Notes: generated by a model from the letters alone, not told the origin. A stretch of DNA of 64,000 nt from Clostridium minihomine (GCF_900240385.1 NZ_OEQH01000002.1:198488-262487); one strand, 5' to 3'. Shown: positions 41,951 to 51,263, numbered from the stretch's first letter. Numbers and translations: made by a program.

Positions 41951-42985
41951 TTAGTTTTTCATGCCCATCAGACGCGGGAATTTCCCCGCAAACAGTTTGA
42001 TCACGCGCGGATTAGAAGAAAGGGAGCGCCCAATCACCACCAAAAGAAGCATCAGCCCCACCGGGATATCCAGATACTGAGTGTTGATTTTAAAGCTGAG
42101 CGGCAGGCCGAAGCGCAGAATCCCAATAACCAGTGCGGCCAGCGCCGTGCCGATTACACTTCCCTTTCCGCCGCTGCTCAGAGTCCCCCCCAACACCACC
42201 GCAGTGATGATGGGCAAGGTAAAGGTCATGCCGATATCGCTTTTCGCCGTACCCAAATATGAAGTCAGCACAATTCCCGCAATGGCGGCACTGGCGGCAG
42301 AAAGCACATAAGTACTTAAAATAACCAACCGGCTGTTAATGCCGGAAAACTCTGCGGCCCGGGGATTGACACCAATTAAAAACACCTTGCGCCCGTATTT
42401 GGAGCGGTGCAGCAAAAAGTAGGCAATCACCGTAAGTCCAGCAAAAATCAGCACCTGACTGGGAATCACGCCAAACAGCTTAAAGGAAGCAATCTGCAAA
42501 AAGCTTTCTGGGAACCCGCTGATTCCCTTATAGCTTTGGGTGGCAGAAAGCTTTGACACCAAAAGCGCGATGCCGCTGTATAAAAAGCTTCCGCCCAAAG
42601 TCACCACCATGGGCTGCACGCCGCAATAGGCCACAAAGAATCCGGACAGTGCTCCGCACAGAGAAGCAACCAACACAGCCACCAGACAGGCCGCCCAGAT
42701 ATTCAGGCCAGCATCCTGCCAGGTGACGCCGATGACAATCGAAGTCAGCCCCACGATGGAAGCCACCTGAATGTCAATGCCGCCCGTAATCATTACAAAG
42801 GTGACAAACAGCGAAATGATGCAGATGGAAATAATATCATTGATACTGCCCAAAAGCACATTTGGCATCAGAAATTTGGGATTTTTGGCGCCGAAAATCA
42901 CGAACTCTAACAATAGAATCGCCAGAAGGACAAATTCCCACCGTTTCAGTTTTTCTAAACCATTTGAGGAACGAAGATGTTTCAT
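41951..42985 (-). CDS. lsrD: Autoinducer-2 ABC transporter permease LsrD
   Basis: 344 aa membrane protein of the ribose/AI-2 permease family with about nine helices. Segments include FVTFVMITGGIDIQVASIVG, VQPMVVTLGGSFLYSGIALL, FLIGVNPRAAEFSGIN and VVLGGTLSSGGKGSVIGTALA. Its start overlaps the lsrC stop by 4 bp. As the second permease in the order A-C-D-B it is named LsrD. Confidence 0.9.
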   Translation of the reverse strand: MKHLRSSNGLEKLKRWEFVLLAILLLEFVIFGAKNPKFLMPNVLLGSINDIISICIISLFVTFVMITGGIDIQVASIVGLTSIVIGVTWQDAGLNIWAACLVAVLVASLCGALSGFFVAYCGVQPMVVTLGGSFLYSGIALLVSKLSATQSYKGISGFPESFLQIASFKLFGVIPSQVLIFAGLTVIAYFLLHRSKYGRKVFLIGVNPRAAEFSGINSRLVILSTYVLSAASAAIAGIVLTSYLGTAKSDIGMTFTLPIITAVVLGGTLSSGGKGSVIGTALAALVIGILRFGLPLSFKINTQYLDIPVGLMLLLVVIGRSLSSNPRVIKLFAGKFPRLMGMKN

Positions 42986-44007
42986 GACGCAGCGCTCCTT
43001 TCCACAGATTCCTCCGGCGGCGGACCGAAACGGGAGTCCAGACGAGCACGCCGGGTTTTGACTGCGGCACGGTTCTGCGCCACCGCGTCAATCACTACGA
43101 TTACAATCAAAAGGATGCCGGTAATGGTGTTATCGTAATCGGAAGAAAATCCAAGAAAAACCAAAATACGGCTGATAGAGGACATAATCACCGCACCGAT
43201 GGAAGCGCCAATCAAGCTGCCCAACCCACCGGAAAGGCTGATTCCGCCCAAAACACAAGCGGCGATGGCCTTCATCTCATAGCCGTTTCCTGCAGTGGGG
43301 GTGATAAAACCGATTCGGGCAGAATATAAAATTCCTGCCACAGCAGCAAACAGGCCACATAATACATAAGCAATTATCTTTGTTCTGGCAGTGGGGATCC
43401 CCACCAAAGTGGCACCCGCCGGATTATCGCCAACTGTAATAAAATACTTACCCCGCCGGGTACGGGTCAGCACAACATGGGCGGCAATTACCAAAAGCAG
43501 AACGACGGCATAAAAGATAGTCAAATCCCCGGCCAGCCTGACATTGGCCATTCGGGTAAAACCCGGCGGCAGATTTTCAATCCATGCTCCTCCGGTATAT
43601 ACATAAACCAATCCGCGAACCAGTCCATTGGTTCCCAGTGTAAAAATCAAAGAAGGAATTCCCAGCCAGGCTATGCCGAACCCATTGAAAAGCCCCACGG
43701 CCGCACCCACCAGCATCCCCGCCAGAACAGCAGCAATCCAGCTGCCGCCGTCACGCAGTATGGTAGAAGACACCGCGGCACAAAGGCCCAAAGTGGCACC
43801 AATGGAAACATCGATTTCACCTGTCAGAATCACAAAAGCGATTCCCACCGCCAGCATGGTGAACACCACGCTGTCATTAAAGCAATTGAGCAGACTGGTG
43901 GGGGCAAGAAAATCTCGATTCACCATTCCCACAAAACCAAACAATAATATCAAAAAGCAAAGGCTGCTCAGTTCCCGCGCCTTGCCGATTTTTTTCAGCA
44001 ACGTCAT
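42982..44007 (-). CDS. lsrC: Autoinducer-2 ABC transporter permease LsrC
   Basis: 341 aa. The membrane part has VILTGEIDVSIGATLGLCAA, LGIPSLIFTLGTNGLVRGL, GDNPAGATLVGIPTARTKI and CVLGGISLSGGLGSLIGASIG, all standard for sugar/AI-2 permeases. A ~35-residue charged tail (QNRAAVKTRRARLDSRFG) follows the last helix. It overlaps both lsrA and lsrD by 4 bp. Confidence 0.9.
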   Translation of the reverse strand: MTLLKKIGKARELSSLCFLILLFGFVGMVNRDFLAPTSLLNCFNDSVVFTMLAVGIAFVILTGEIDVSIGATLGLCAAVSSTILRDGGSWIAAVLAGMLVGAAVGLFNGFGIAWLGIPSLIFTLGTNGLVRGLVYVYTGGAWIENLPPGFTRMANVRLAGDLTIFYAVVLLLVIAAHVVLTRTRRGKYFITVGDNPAGATLVGIPTARTKIIAYVLCGLFAAVAGILYSARIGFITPTAGNGYEMKAIAACVLGGISLSGGLGSLIGASIGAVIMSSISRILVFLGFSSDYDNTITGILLIVIVVIDAVAQNRAAVKTRRARLDSRFGPPPEESVERSAAS

Positions 44008-45545
44008 GAAACCACCTGCTCTTTCGCAATTACGTCAAAGGCGGCGGCCATCAGGTTATCCTGATTGATTTCCTCTTTGGAAAATTCCCGGTTAATACGC
44101 CCCTGATATACGGTTACCGCCCGGTCAGACAGCTCCACGATTTCTTCCATATCCGAAGAAATCAGCATCACCGCAACCCCTTCTTCTTTTAGCTGGTGAA
44201 TGATGGAGTAAACCTCTCCACGTGCGACGGCATCGATTCCCCGAGTCGGCTCGTCAAGAATCACCAGCCGGGGCTTTGTGGAAAGAGATCGGGCGATGAC
44301 AATTTTCTGCTGGTTGCCGCCGGAAAGACTTCCCGTCAGCTGCCCCTGCCCCGTCACCTTAATGCGAAAGTTCTCAATATACTCTTGCGTCAGCTCCTGC
44401 TCCATTTTTTTATTTAAAAAAACTTTGCCCATCATCATGCGGGACAAAATGGCCGAGGTGGTGTTGGTGGCCACATCGCTGATTTTAAACAAACCGTTTA
44501 GATGTCGGTCTTCCGGAACATAGTTGACACCAGCCTCCAATACTTTTTTGGTGGAAAGACCCGTAATGTCCTTTCCATCCAAAAGCGCTTTTCCGCCCAG
44601 CACCTTATCCCTGCCAAAAATGGTGGTGGCAAGCTCAGTGCGCCCGGCGCCCACCACTCCTGCTACCCCCAGAATTTCACCGGGATAGATTTTGAAACGA
44701 ATATCCCGGAATCCATATCCGGAATAATCAATAAGTTCAAAAACAGGCTTGGCGTTTTCATAATCCACATTGCCCCCGCGGGAAACCTCTTTGATTTCCT
44801 CATGCTCCATATTGGGCGGCAAAAGGCCCCGAACCAACATCTCACGGGTAAAATCCCCGATGGGGCCCCGCAAAGTAATAATCCCGTCCCGCATAATAGA
44901 AACATGGGTGGCAATTTCAAACACCTCGGTCAAGCGGTGTGTTATGTATATCATTCCGATTCCTTTGGATTTCAGATCCGCAATGCACTGGAACAGACTT
45001 TTCACTTCATCAAAGGTCAAAGCGCTGGTGGGTTCATCAAAAATCAAAAGCTTGGCGTTGCGAAGCAGCCCACGCAGAATTTCGACCAGCTGCTGTTCGG
45101 CAATGGAAAGGCTGTTGGCCTTCCGCGTTAAATCCAATCGCCAGCCGATTTCATCCATCAGCTGAATCAGGCGGCGGCGAAGTTCCGCAGCAGGCGCGTC
45201 AAACCCCACACCGACCAGAATGTTTTCTTCCACCGTCATATTGGGGAACAGCATCGGCTCCTGCGGAACCATATAAATACCGTGTGACAGCGCCACCGAA
45301 GGCTTTGTCAACGCCACCTTTTGGCCGTGTATCAGAATCTCACCCTCATCCGGCTGGTGAATTCCCATGATTATTTTCATTAAGGTGCTTTTTCCCGCTC
45401 CGTTTCCGCCAATCAGTGCCAGCACTTCCCCGCCGCTGACATCCAGATCAATGCCCTTTAGCACATGATTCAGGCTGAACATTTTGTGGATTCCCCGCAC
45501 GCTTAAAAGCGCCTGGCCGGAACGTTCTGTTTGGGACTGAGTCAT
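44004..45545 (-). CDS. lsrA: Autoinducer-2 ABC transporter ATP-binding protein LsrA
   Basis: 513 aa with two fused ATPase modules. Module 1 has Walker A GGNGAGKSTLMKIIMG, Walker B LLIFDEPTSALT; module 2 has the degenerate Walker A GVVGAGRTELATTIFG and an intact signature SLSGGNQQKIVIARSL plus Walker B LVILDEPTRGID, as in RbsA/LsrA proteins. The ATG at 45545 has GGAGGGGG six bases upstream; the longer frame to 45680 would run through the promoter and operator. First gene of the lsrACDB-F operon. Confidence 0.94.
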   Translation of the reverse strand: MTQSQTERSGQALLSVRGIHKMFSLNHVLKGIDLDVSGGEVLALIGGNGAGKSTLMKIIMGIHQPDEGEILIHGQKVALTKPSVALSHGIYMVPQEPMLFPNMTVEENILVGVGFDAPAAELRRRLIQLMDEIGWRLDLTRKANSLSIAEQQLVEILRGLLRNAKLLIFDEPTSALTFDEVKSLFQCIADLKSKGIGMIYITHRLTEVFEIATHVSIMRDGIITLRGPIGDFTREMLVRGLLPPNMEHEEIKEVSRGGNVDYENAKPVFELIDYSGYGFRDIRFKIYPGEILGVAGVVGAGRTELATTIFGRDKVLGGKALLDGKDITGLSTKKVLEAGVNYVPEDRHLNGLFKISDVATNTTSAILSRMMMGKVFLNKKMEQELTQEYIENFRIKVTGQGQLTGSLSGGNQQKIVIARSLSTKPRLVILDEPTRGIDAVARGEVYSIIHQLKEEGVAVMLISSDMEEIVELSDRAVTVYQGRINREFSKEEINQDNLMAAAFDVIAKEQVVS

Positions 45546-45590
45546 TTTTCCCCCTCCATACACCAGAATTTTGCTTTGTGGTCTACGGCT

Positions 45591-45626
45591 GTTTTGCAGA
45601 ATTGCAAAACCGAAACAATTGTTTCG
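45591..45626. promoter_or_regulatory. Two adjoining palindromes, candidate LsrR operators
   Basis: A 20-bp element (8-bp arms GTTTTGCA/TGCAAAAC around GAAT, 45591-45610) abuts a 16-bp perfect palindrome CGAAACAATTGTTTCG (45611-45626). They lie between the lsrA start site of transcription and its start codon, ideal for blocking elongation or initiation. Confidence 0.75.
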
Positions 45627-45651
45627 ACTCGAAATTATTATTTGTGTTTTT

Positions 45652-45680
45652 ATCATACGATAATTCCCAAACATTGTCAA
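45652..45680 (-). promoter_or_regulatory. Sigma-A promoter for lsrACDB-F
   Basis: On the minus strand TTGACA (45675-45680), 17 bp, TATGAT (45652-45657): 11 of 12 consensus positions. Confidence 0.85.
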
Positions 45681-45836
45681 CGCTTTCTTGCCCTGCTCAG
45701 CGAAAATTATTAGAGCAATTTTCTTTTAATTTTTGAAATTTATTTAAAAATTATATTGATAAGGTCTAAAAATAATCAAACTCCACTCTAAGTGCTAAAG
45801 ATAAAAGAAGGTTTCAATTGGGGTGAAAAATAGCAA

Positions 45837-45865
45837 TTGACAGTAAAAGGGAATGCTGATATACT
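45837..45865 (+). promoter_or_regulatory. Sigma-A promoter for lsrR-lsrK-cupin
   Basis: TTGACA (45837-45842), 17 bp, TATACT (45860-45865). Just upstream, GTTTCAATTGGGGTGAAA (45811-45828) resembles a relaxed version of the lsrA palindrome and may be a second regulator site. Confidence 0.8.
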
Positions 45866-45951
45866 TTAAATCGAAAACAAAATAAACTATATATAACTTT
45901 TGTATCAAAACAAAAAATGCTTTCCCCAATTTATTTTCATTCCGGATTTCC

Positions 45952-45993
45952 TCCCAGGGGGAGCAGCACTTGACTCTCCCCCTGCCGGGAATG
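45952..45993 (+). promoter_or_regulatory. GC-rich hairpin in the lsrR leader
   Basis: CAGGGGGAG and CTCCCCCTG arms around a ~14-nt loop, about 40 bp before the lsrR start, no T-run. Could affect lsrR translation or be a protein-binding dyad. Confidence 0.55.
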
Positions 45994-46030
45994 GTATGAT
46001 ATTACCGAAACATATCTTTGGAGGTGCCCT

Positions 46031-46972
46031 GTGAATTACGAACAAACTCTGGTCGTAAAAACGGCCTGGTATTATTATGTGGAAAACATGACCCAACAAA
46101 AAATTTCGGAACGGCTCGGTATTTCGCGCATGCGGGTGATTAAGCTTTTGGAAAAAGCCAGACAGGATGGCGTTATTCAGTTTAAAATCCACCCCGACAA
46201 AGTGCACCGAATGGAGCTGGAGCGCCAGCTTTCTGAAACCTGGGGGCTGAAGGACACCTTTGTGGTTCCCACCCCGCCCGACACCGAAGACGTAAACAAA
46301 ACCATCGCACAGGCAGCTTCGATGTATCTGAGCGACCGAATTTCACCGAATTCCTTTATTAATATGGGGTACGGCGACACCCTGAGCCGAGTGCTCAATC
46401 ATCTGGCCACCCTCAGCGAATTCCCGGTTTCAGTGGTATCTCTTACCGGTGGGGTCAACTATTATCTTCCCAATGCGCAATCCCATATTTTTAACGCCAA
46501 GCTGCATCTGCTGCCCGCGCCCCTGCTGGTGTCTTCCCCCGAAATGGTGAAGGCCATGATGCAGGAGCCTTCCGTCACCGAAATCATGCGCATGGTAAAA
46601 CTGGCTTCTTTGACTTTGGTGGGAATCGGCGGCATGAGCGATAACGCAACCATCTTAAAAAACGGCATCGTCAGCAAAAATGATTTTTTCTATTTGTCCA
46701 TGCGCGGTGCCGTCGGCGATGTCCTGAGTCATTTTTTTGACAAAGAAGGCAATCTGGTTCACACCGGAATTGAGGATCGTCTGATCAGCACTCCCCTTGA
46801 CACGCTTCGACAGCTGGATAACGTGGTGGGCGTGGCGGCAGGCCCCACAAAAGTGGAAGCAATCCGCGCAGCTTTGCGAGGGAAATACCTTGACACCTTA
46901 ATCACTGACGAAGAAACCGCACGCGCACTCATCGACAGCAACCATTCAGACGAATTCTATTCCGGCAATTAA
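46031..46972 (+). CDS. lsrR: LsrR-type transcriptional regulator (SorC/DeoR family)
   Basis: 313 aa. The N-terminal helix-turn-helix (MTQQKISERLGISRMRVIKL, ~20-39) precedes a SorC-type sugar-phosphate-binding domain (NMGYGDTLSRVLNHLATL, GIGGMSDNATILKNGIVSK, VVGVAAGPTKVEAIRAALRG). LsrR represses the lsr operon until it binds phospho-AI-2 made by LsrK; the gene starts that divergent unit here, with lsrK next. The start is GTG, seven bases after GGAGG. The family call is certain; the LsrR role rests on context. Confidence 0.92.
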   Translation: MNYEQTLVVKTAWYYYVENMTQQKISERLGISRMRVIKLLEKARQDGVIQFKIHPDKVHRMELERQLSETWGLKDTFVVPTPPDTEDVNKTIAQAASMYLSDRISPNSFINMGYGDTLSRVLNHLATLSEFPVSVVSLTGGVNYYLPNAQSHIFNAKLHLLPAPLLVSSPEMVKAMMQEPSVTEIMRMVKLASLTLVGIGGMSDNATILKNGIVSKNDFFYLSMRGAVGDVLSHFFDKEGNLVHTGIEDRLISTPLDTLRQLDNVVGVAAGPTKVEAIRAALRGKYLDTLITDEETARALIDSNHSDEFYSGN

Positions 46973-47012
46973 GAACCTTCAGAATGAAATTTCAGACGGG
47001 AGGCAATCAAAA

Positions 47013-48605
47013 ATGTCGCGGAACTATTTGATGGCGGTAGATGCCGGAACCGGCAGCGTAAGAGCTGTTCTGTTTGATTTGGAAGGAAACCAAATTGGCT
47101 ATGTGCAACAGGAGTGGGATCACAAAGAAGATCCCCGCTACCCCGGCAGCATGGATTTCGACTGGGTTCACAACTGGAATCTGGCCGCGGGCTGTATTCG
47201 GGGCGTACTGGAGAAAACCGGAATTTGCCCGCGTGATTTGGCGGCGATTTCTACCACCTGTATGCGGGAAGGAATTGTGCTATACGATGACACAGGGCAG
47301 GAAATTTGGGCCTGCGCCAACGTGGATGCCCGCAGCGACGACGAAGTGGTGGAACTCATTGAACGCAACCCGGAACTGGAAAAAGAGCTTTATTTGGAAT
47401 CGGGGCAAACCTATGCCCTGAGTGCCCTCCCCCGCCTGATGTGGCTGAAAAACAAAATGCCGGAACTGTACGAAAAAACCGCCGCAGTGGGGATGTTCAA
47501 CGACTGGCTGATTGATAAGCTGACCGGCATTTTAGCGGTAGAGCCCAGCAACGGTTCCACCACCGGCATATTTAATTTGCAGAACCGGAACTGGAACCCG
47601 GAAATTGCAAAGAAGTGCGGACTGCGCACCGATATCTTCCCCGCCATCACAGAATGCGGCAGCATTGTGGGGTCTGTCAGTGAGTCCGCGGCAGCACAAA
47701 CCGGGCTAATTTCGGGGATTCCGGTGGTGTCCGGCGGCGGCGATGCCCAGCTGGGCTGCATCGGCGTGGGGGTTGTCAGCCCCGGCCAGGCCGCAGTATT
47801 CGGCGGAAGCTTTTGGCAATATGAATTTAACACCGCCAGCGGTCAAACCGATCCCCAGTGCCGTGTCAGGGTAAATTGCCACGCCATTCCCGGTGTTTGG
47901 CAGTATGAGGCCTTGGCTTTTAAGCCCGGACTGGTGATGCGCTGGTTCCGCGACGGATTCTGTGAACTGGAAAAAAGAGAGGGCGAAGAATCCGGCCAGG
48001 ATCCCTATTATTTAATGGATCAAAAGGCGGCGCAGGTTCCCGCAGGCTGCTATGGCATGATGTGTGCCTTTTCAGACGTTATGAACTACATCCATTGGAA
48101 ACACGCAGCCCCCACCTTCACTAATTTTGATTTGGATCCCTTAAAATTTAACCGGTATACCTTTTACCGCTCCATTTTAGAAAACACCGCTCTGGTGACA
48201 AAAGGGCATCTGGATTTGGTACGGGAATCCACCCACAACATGCCGAAAGAAATTATTTTTGCGGGCGGTGCCTCCAAAAGCCCTTTGTGGTGTCAAATTC
48301 TTTCTGATGTTTTGGGCCTGCCGGTGCGGGTTCCGGTGGTAAAAGAAGCGACGGCACTGGGTGCGGCAATCTTGGCAGGGGTTGGCGTGGGAATTTACAG
48401 CGACGCCGCACAGGCCGCACAAAAACTGGTCAAATGGGATTGCCAATACCGGCCCAACCCAGAAAACCATACCCTTTACTCGCAAATGTATGAAATCTGG
48501 CGCAAGGTCTATGGAGCACAGCTGGAATTGTGCAGCCAAAAACTGACGAAGCCGATGTGGAGCGCCCCCGGCGTATCGGCTACCAATCAATTGAGGAAAG
48601 GATAG
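47013..48605 (+). CDS. lsrK: Autoinducer-2 kinase LsrK
   Basis: 530 aa FGGY-family kinase. It phosphorylates the open form of AI-2 (DPD) to phospho-DPD, trapping it in the cell and producing the LsrR inducer. The N-terminal ATP-binding motif is LMAVDAGTGSVRAVLFDLEG; the catalytic region has STTCMREGIVLYDD and AVEPSNGSTTGIF; the second domain has VSGGGDAQLGCIGVGV and the FGGY-like IIFAGGASKSPLWCQI. GGGAGG precedes the ATG. It lies 40 bp after lsrR. Confidence 0.95.
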   Translation: MSRNYLMAVDAGTGSVRAVLFDLEGNQIGYVQQEWDHKEDPRYPGSMDFDWVHNWNLAAGCIRGVLEKTGICPRDLAAISTTCMREGIVLYDDTGQEIWACANVDARSDDEVVELIERNPELEKELYLESGQTYALSALPRLMWLKNKMPELYEKTAAVGMFNDWLIDKLTGILAVEPSNGSTTGIFNLQNRNWNPEIAKKCGLRTDIFPAITECGSIVGSVSESAAAQTGLISGIPVVSGGGDAQLGCIGVGVVSPGQAAVFGGSFWQYEFNTASGQTDPQCRVRVNCHAIPGVWQYEALAFKPGLVMRWFRDGFCELEKREGEESGQDPYYLMDQKAAQVPAGCYGMMCAFSDVMNYIHWKHAAPTFTNFDLDPLKFNRYTFYRSILENTALVTKGHLDLVRESTHNMPKEIIFAGGASKSPLWCQILSDVLGLPVRVPVVKEATALGAAILAGVGVGIYSDAAQAAQKLVKWDCQYRPNPENHTLYSQMYEIWRKVYGAQLELCSQKLTKPMWSAPGVSATNQLRKG

Positions 48606-48613
48606 GATGGCAT

Positions 48614-48964
48614 ATGTTTATTACAGATGAAAAGGATCATGAGTACCGTTTTGGAGACAATGGCCCCAAGTACCTGATGAAAGGCCCGCGTATGAATTTC
48701 GCCTTGGTTCAGTTTCAGCCCGGACAGGATTTTAAAGCGCATTTTCACAATGTGATGGAAGAAAACTTCTATATTATAGAAGGGGAAATCGACATCGTGG
48801 TGGACGGCGTCGTGCATCATTTAACCCCCGGCCAATTTATCCATATTGAACCCCATGAAGTCCATTACTGTATCAACAATTACGATAAACCGGTGAAAAT
48901 GGTTTCTACTTTGGCTCCTTATCAAGACGTCGACAAGGTAGAAATAGACAATTACAGCTATTAA
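48614..48964 (+). CDS. Cupin domain protein of the lsr locus
   Basis: 116 aa single cupin. Motif 1 is HFHNVMEENFYIIEG (metal His, His, Glu) and motif 2 is LTPGQFIHIEPHEVHYCIN (third His), so a metal site is expected. It ends with ...EIDNYSY. The ATG at 48614 follows GGATGG; the longer frame to 48530 overlaps lsrK and lacks a site. The position, 8 bp after lsrK and with no lsrG in the locus, suggests it acts on phospho-AI-2, possibly replacing LsrG isomerase. That role is inference. Confidence 0.85.
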   Translation: MFITDEKDHEYRFGDNGPKYLMKGPRMNFALVQFQPGQDFKAHFHNVMEENFYIIEGEIDIVVDGVVHHLTPGQFIHIEPHEVHYCINNYDKPVKMVSTLAPYQDVDKVEIDNYSY

Positions 48965-49001
48965 TGTATCAATAAAGCCCTTAACATATCTTCATGAGCA
49001 T

Positions 49002-49052
49002 AAAAAGAAAGACCGGGAACAGCTGCTGGCTGGTCCCGGTCTTTCTTTTTAT
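49002..49052 (+). terminator. Terminator of the lsrR-lsrK-cupin operon
   Basis: A 15-bp stem AAAGAAAGACCGGGA/TCCCGGTCTTTCTTT with a 14-nt loop and T-run. Confidence 0.92.
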
Positions 49053-49131
49053 CGGACTGCATCGTTTGATTTTATCTCAATCAAAACGCACTGCCTATTT
49101 ACACCGGAATATTTGAAGCACCCTGTAAAAA

Positions 49132-49788
49132 TCACAGGAAAAAACGCAGCAAATCCGGATACAGAATATCCTTATCTACAATATAGCTATCGTGTTTATG
49201 GTCTTTCAGAACCATTAACTCCGCATTGGGCAGCGCCTGTGCCAAACGCTCAAAGGATTCCGGCTGAAAGATATCATTTTCCGCAGCAACCACTAAAGTG
49301 GGAATCGTGACATCCTTCACATCATCTAATTCAATATTAGGCTGTTCCAACATCAGCCGGAACAACGGATCCTTGGTTTCTTCATAGGTTTGCTTTAAAA
49401 ACTGATAGCTTTTCTCCGTAAAATCTTCCGGTTTTAAATTCACTCCCAATAAAACCATTTTATGAATGAGTTCACTTTGATTCATAGCCAAAATCAAAGA
49501 TAGAATGGCGCCGTCACTAAACCCGACCAGATTCACCTTGCCCAAGTTTAATTCTTCAATAAAACAGCCAATATCTTTTGCCATGGTGTCATAGGAATAA
49601 TCTTCTGTCTTATCGCTTTCCCCGTGATTCCGGCTATCAACGGCATATACCGTAAAATGTTTTTGAAGCTTTAACGCAATCACATCAAAAATATGATGGT
49701 CTTCCCCATTCCCATGCAGCAGAATCAGCGGCTCACCTGTTCCCGATTTTTCATAAGCCAATTCCACACCGTTTGCTTTTATCTTCAT
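49132..49788 (-). CDS. Alpha/beta hydrolase
   Basis: 218 aa. The oxyanion motif is LLHGNGEDHH, the nucleophile elbow GFSDGAI places Ser near residue 92, the acid is in VAAENDIFQ and the base His in LKDHKHDSY, so the triad is complete. It belongs to the small carboxylesterase/lipase-like group; the substrate is unknown. AAAGGAG precedes the ATG. It is convergent with the lsr operon and ends near its terminator. Confidence 0.9.
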   Translation of the reverse strand: MKIKANGVELAYEKSGTGEPLILLHGNGEDHHIFDVIALKLQKHFTVYAVDSRNHGESDKTEDYSYDTMAKDIGCFIEELNLGKVNLVGFSDGAILSLILAMNQSELIHKMVLLGVNLKPEDFTEKSYQFLKQTYEETKDPLFRLMLEQPNIELDDVKDVTIPTLVVAAENDIFQPESFERLAQALPNAELMVLKDHKHDSYIVDKDILYPDLLRFFL

Positions 49789-50391
49789 CTCTTTTCTCCT
49801 TTATTTTTTCAAAAATCCATGAAGGCCCCGGATATCATTCAGATATGTCCGGCTCAACTACATCCCATTTTCATCACATGTTTTTGCTCGAATTTACTAT
49901 TATTATAGCTGATTAAGAAATAAAAAGAAATAGCAGATGCTGTTTTCAGCCTGTCCGACGGCAAGCCTGTTTGATTCACCGTAATTTTTCCCGCTCTTTT
50001 CTTTTGCGGCTTTTTCGGGGTTCGATTCCCCAGACATAGAAAAATCCATTTAACTGCATAAATACTAAATCTCGTTAATTTAGATCCATGCCGGAAGATT
50101 CTGATTTTTGTTTTTTAAGTCACAAAACAGCTTTCTAATTTGTTTATATAAAGAGAAGGAAGGGAATCTCTCTGTACATGCGTCTTGCCGTATCAATATA
50201 ATTATGTTACATTGATAAAAAGGAAAACATAATAAAAATTTTGATCTCCTATTCTAGTAAACGCACTTACAATAAGCAGTTTTATCGCCATATCTTACGA
50301 TTCCGGGTGTTACTTAGACTATCGGTGACCATTCAGTCATACTAGATTATTTGAAATAATGCATTATTAGAAGATGCAGAGAGGAATTTCT
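49789..50391. other. AT-rich intergenic region with a repeat-family copy
   Basis: About 600 bp. It contains a degenerate copy (49955-50034) of the repeat found downstream of tRNA-Gly and otherwise AT-rich DNA without a credible gene. Confidence 0.6.
49955..50034. repeat. Distant copy of the tRNA-Gly-side repeat
   Basis: It shares with the 52.2-52.65 kb units the stretch from ATTCACCGTAAT through GCGGCTTTTTC to GGGGTTCGATTCCCCAG, in the same orientation, but lacks the tRNA 3' end piece. It marks the left edge of the AT-rich accessory patch. Confidence 0.8.
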
Positions 50392-50823
50392 ATGCGACAG
50401 AAAATGAACTATCTCATTACAAATAAATTTTTTGCAATTTCTATTTTTTTAGTCTATAACTTCTTTTTATATTTTAACGCAGAAGACTTAAATTCCGCTT
50501 ATAGTATGGAGGCTATTCTTGCTGGGAACAGGATTATCTCAGTTAAGACTGTTTTTTCATTTGTATTTTTCTTTTTAATGTGCTATTTTTCAGTAAGAGC
50601 GGATAATTTGTTCTTATCGATAGACAAAAACAAGCTGAAAAAATATAGGCGTTTGAAAACACTCTTATTTTTCTTAATCTCTGCGCTTTTATTTTTCCCA
50701 TTTATCTATTTTTGTTTTCCATTATTTGCAGCTCTTTTACCTGTTTGTCTGGCGACAGATTATATGCTTATGTATTATATTTTCATTTGTATTTATTACA
50801 AGGCACCTGAATTTTCTCAATAA
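50392..50823 (+). CDS. Hypothetical small membrane protein
   Basis: 143 aa, about four hydrophobic helices (near residues 12-29, 48-68, 85-110 and 115-135) with a Lys/Arg-rich loop before the third (DKNKLKKYRRLK). No known family. GAGAGGAA precedes the ATG at 50392. Codon usage is markedly AT-rich compared with the flanking core genes, pointing to foreign origin. The C-terminus ends KAPEFSQ, with no signal peptidase site evident. Confidence 0.65.
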   Translation: MRQKMNYLITNKFFAISIFLVYNFFLYFNAEDLNSAYSMEAILAGNRIISVKTVFSFVFFFLMCYFSVRADNLFLSIDKNKLKKYRRLKTLLFFLISALLFFPFIYFCFPLFAALLPVCLATDYMLMYYIFICIYYKAPEFSQ

Positions 50824-50894
50824 CTTCCATTGCTTTCATTTTACTTATTTCGTGCCTTTTGAGTAGATTTCCCATTGAAATGGAGTACTCTTTT

Positions 50895-51257
50895 ATGAAT
50901 CGATTAAAGAACAGATTGTTAAACAAAACCACGGTTCTTATGCTTACGGTCTTATTTACTCTATTTTTATTGATTCAGTATTTCTGGAATTTAAATCTGA
51001 CACTCTCTTATTTTATTACTGCTCTTTTTGGTATCTTACCTTTTTACTATCAATTTCATTTGGAGCGAAATGAAAAAAGCAAGCTGTATTTGCCAATGAC
51101 GATACTATTTTTTCTTATTATTTTTACTCTTCTTTTTAATCCGCGAATATTAGAACTCCAAGTCTTTTTTCAGATTGCTTCTCGATCAATTGCACTTCTC
51201 CTATGGGAAGATACTTTCGGGCTTTACCTTCATGCACTCAGGTTTAAAAGATTTTAA
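50895..51257 (+). CDS. Hypothetical four-helix membrane protein, copy 1 of a duplicated pair
   Basis: 120 aa with four hydrophobic segments and short charged loops. Its first ~60 codons are nearly identical at DNA level to the gene at 51597, including the leader, and the two then diverge. The ATG at 50895 (MNRLKNRLLNK) was chosen because TGGAG lies 9 bases upstream. Function unknown; AT-rich, accessory in character. Confidence 0.65.
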   Translation: MNRLKNRLLNKTTVLMLTVLFTLFLLIQYFWNLNLTLSYFITALFGILPFYYQFHLERNEKSKLYLPMTILFFLIIFTLLFNPRILELQVFFQIASRSIALLLWEDTFGLYLHALRFKRF

Positions 51258-51263
51258 TTATCT

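Noticed and set aside
45545-45680. Longer lsrA start at 45680
   Set aside because: It would place the promoter and both palindromes inside the coding region; the shorter start has a strong ribosome site.
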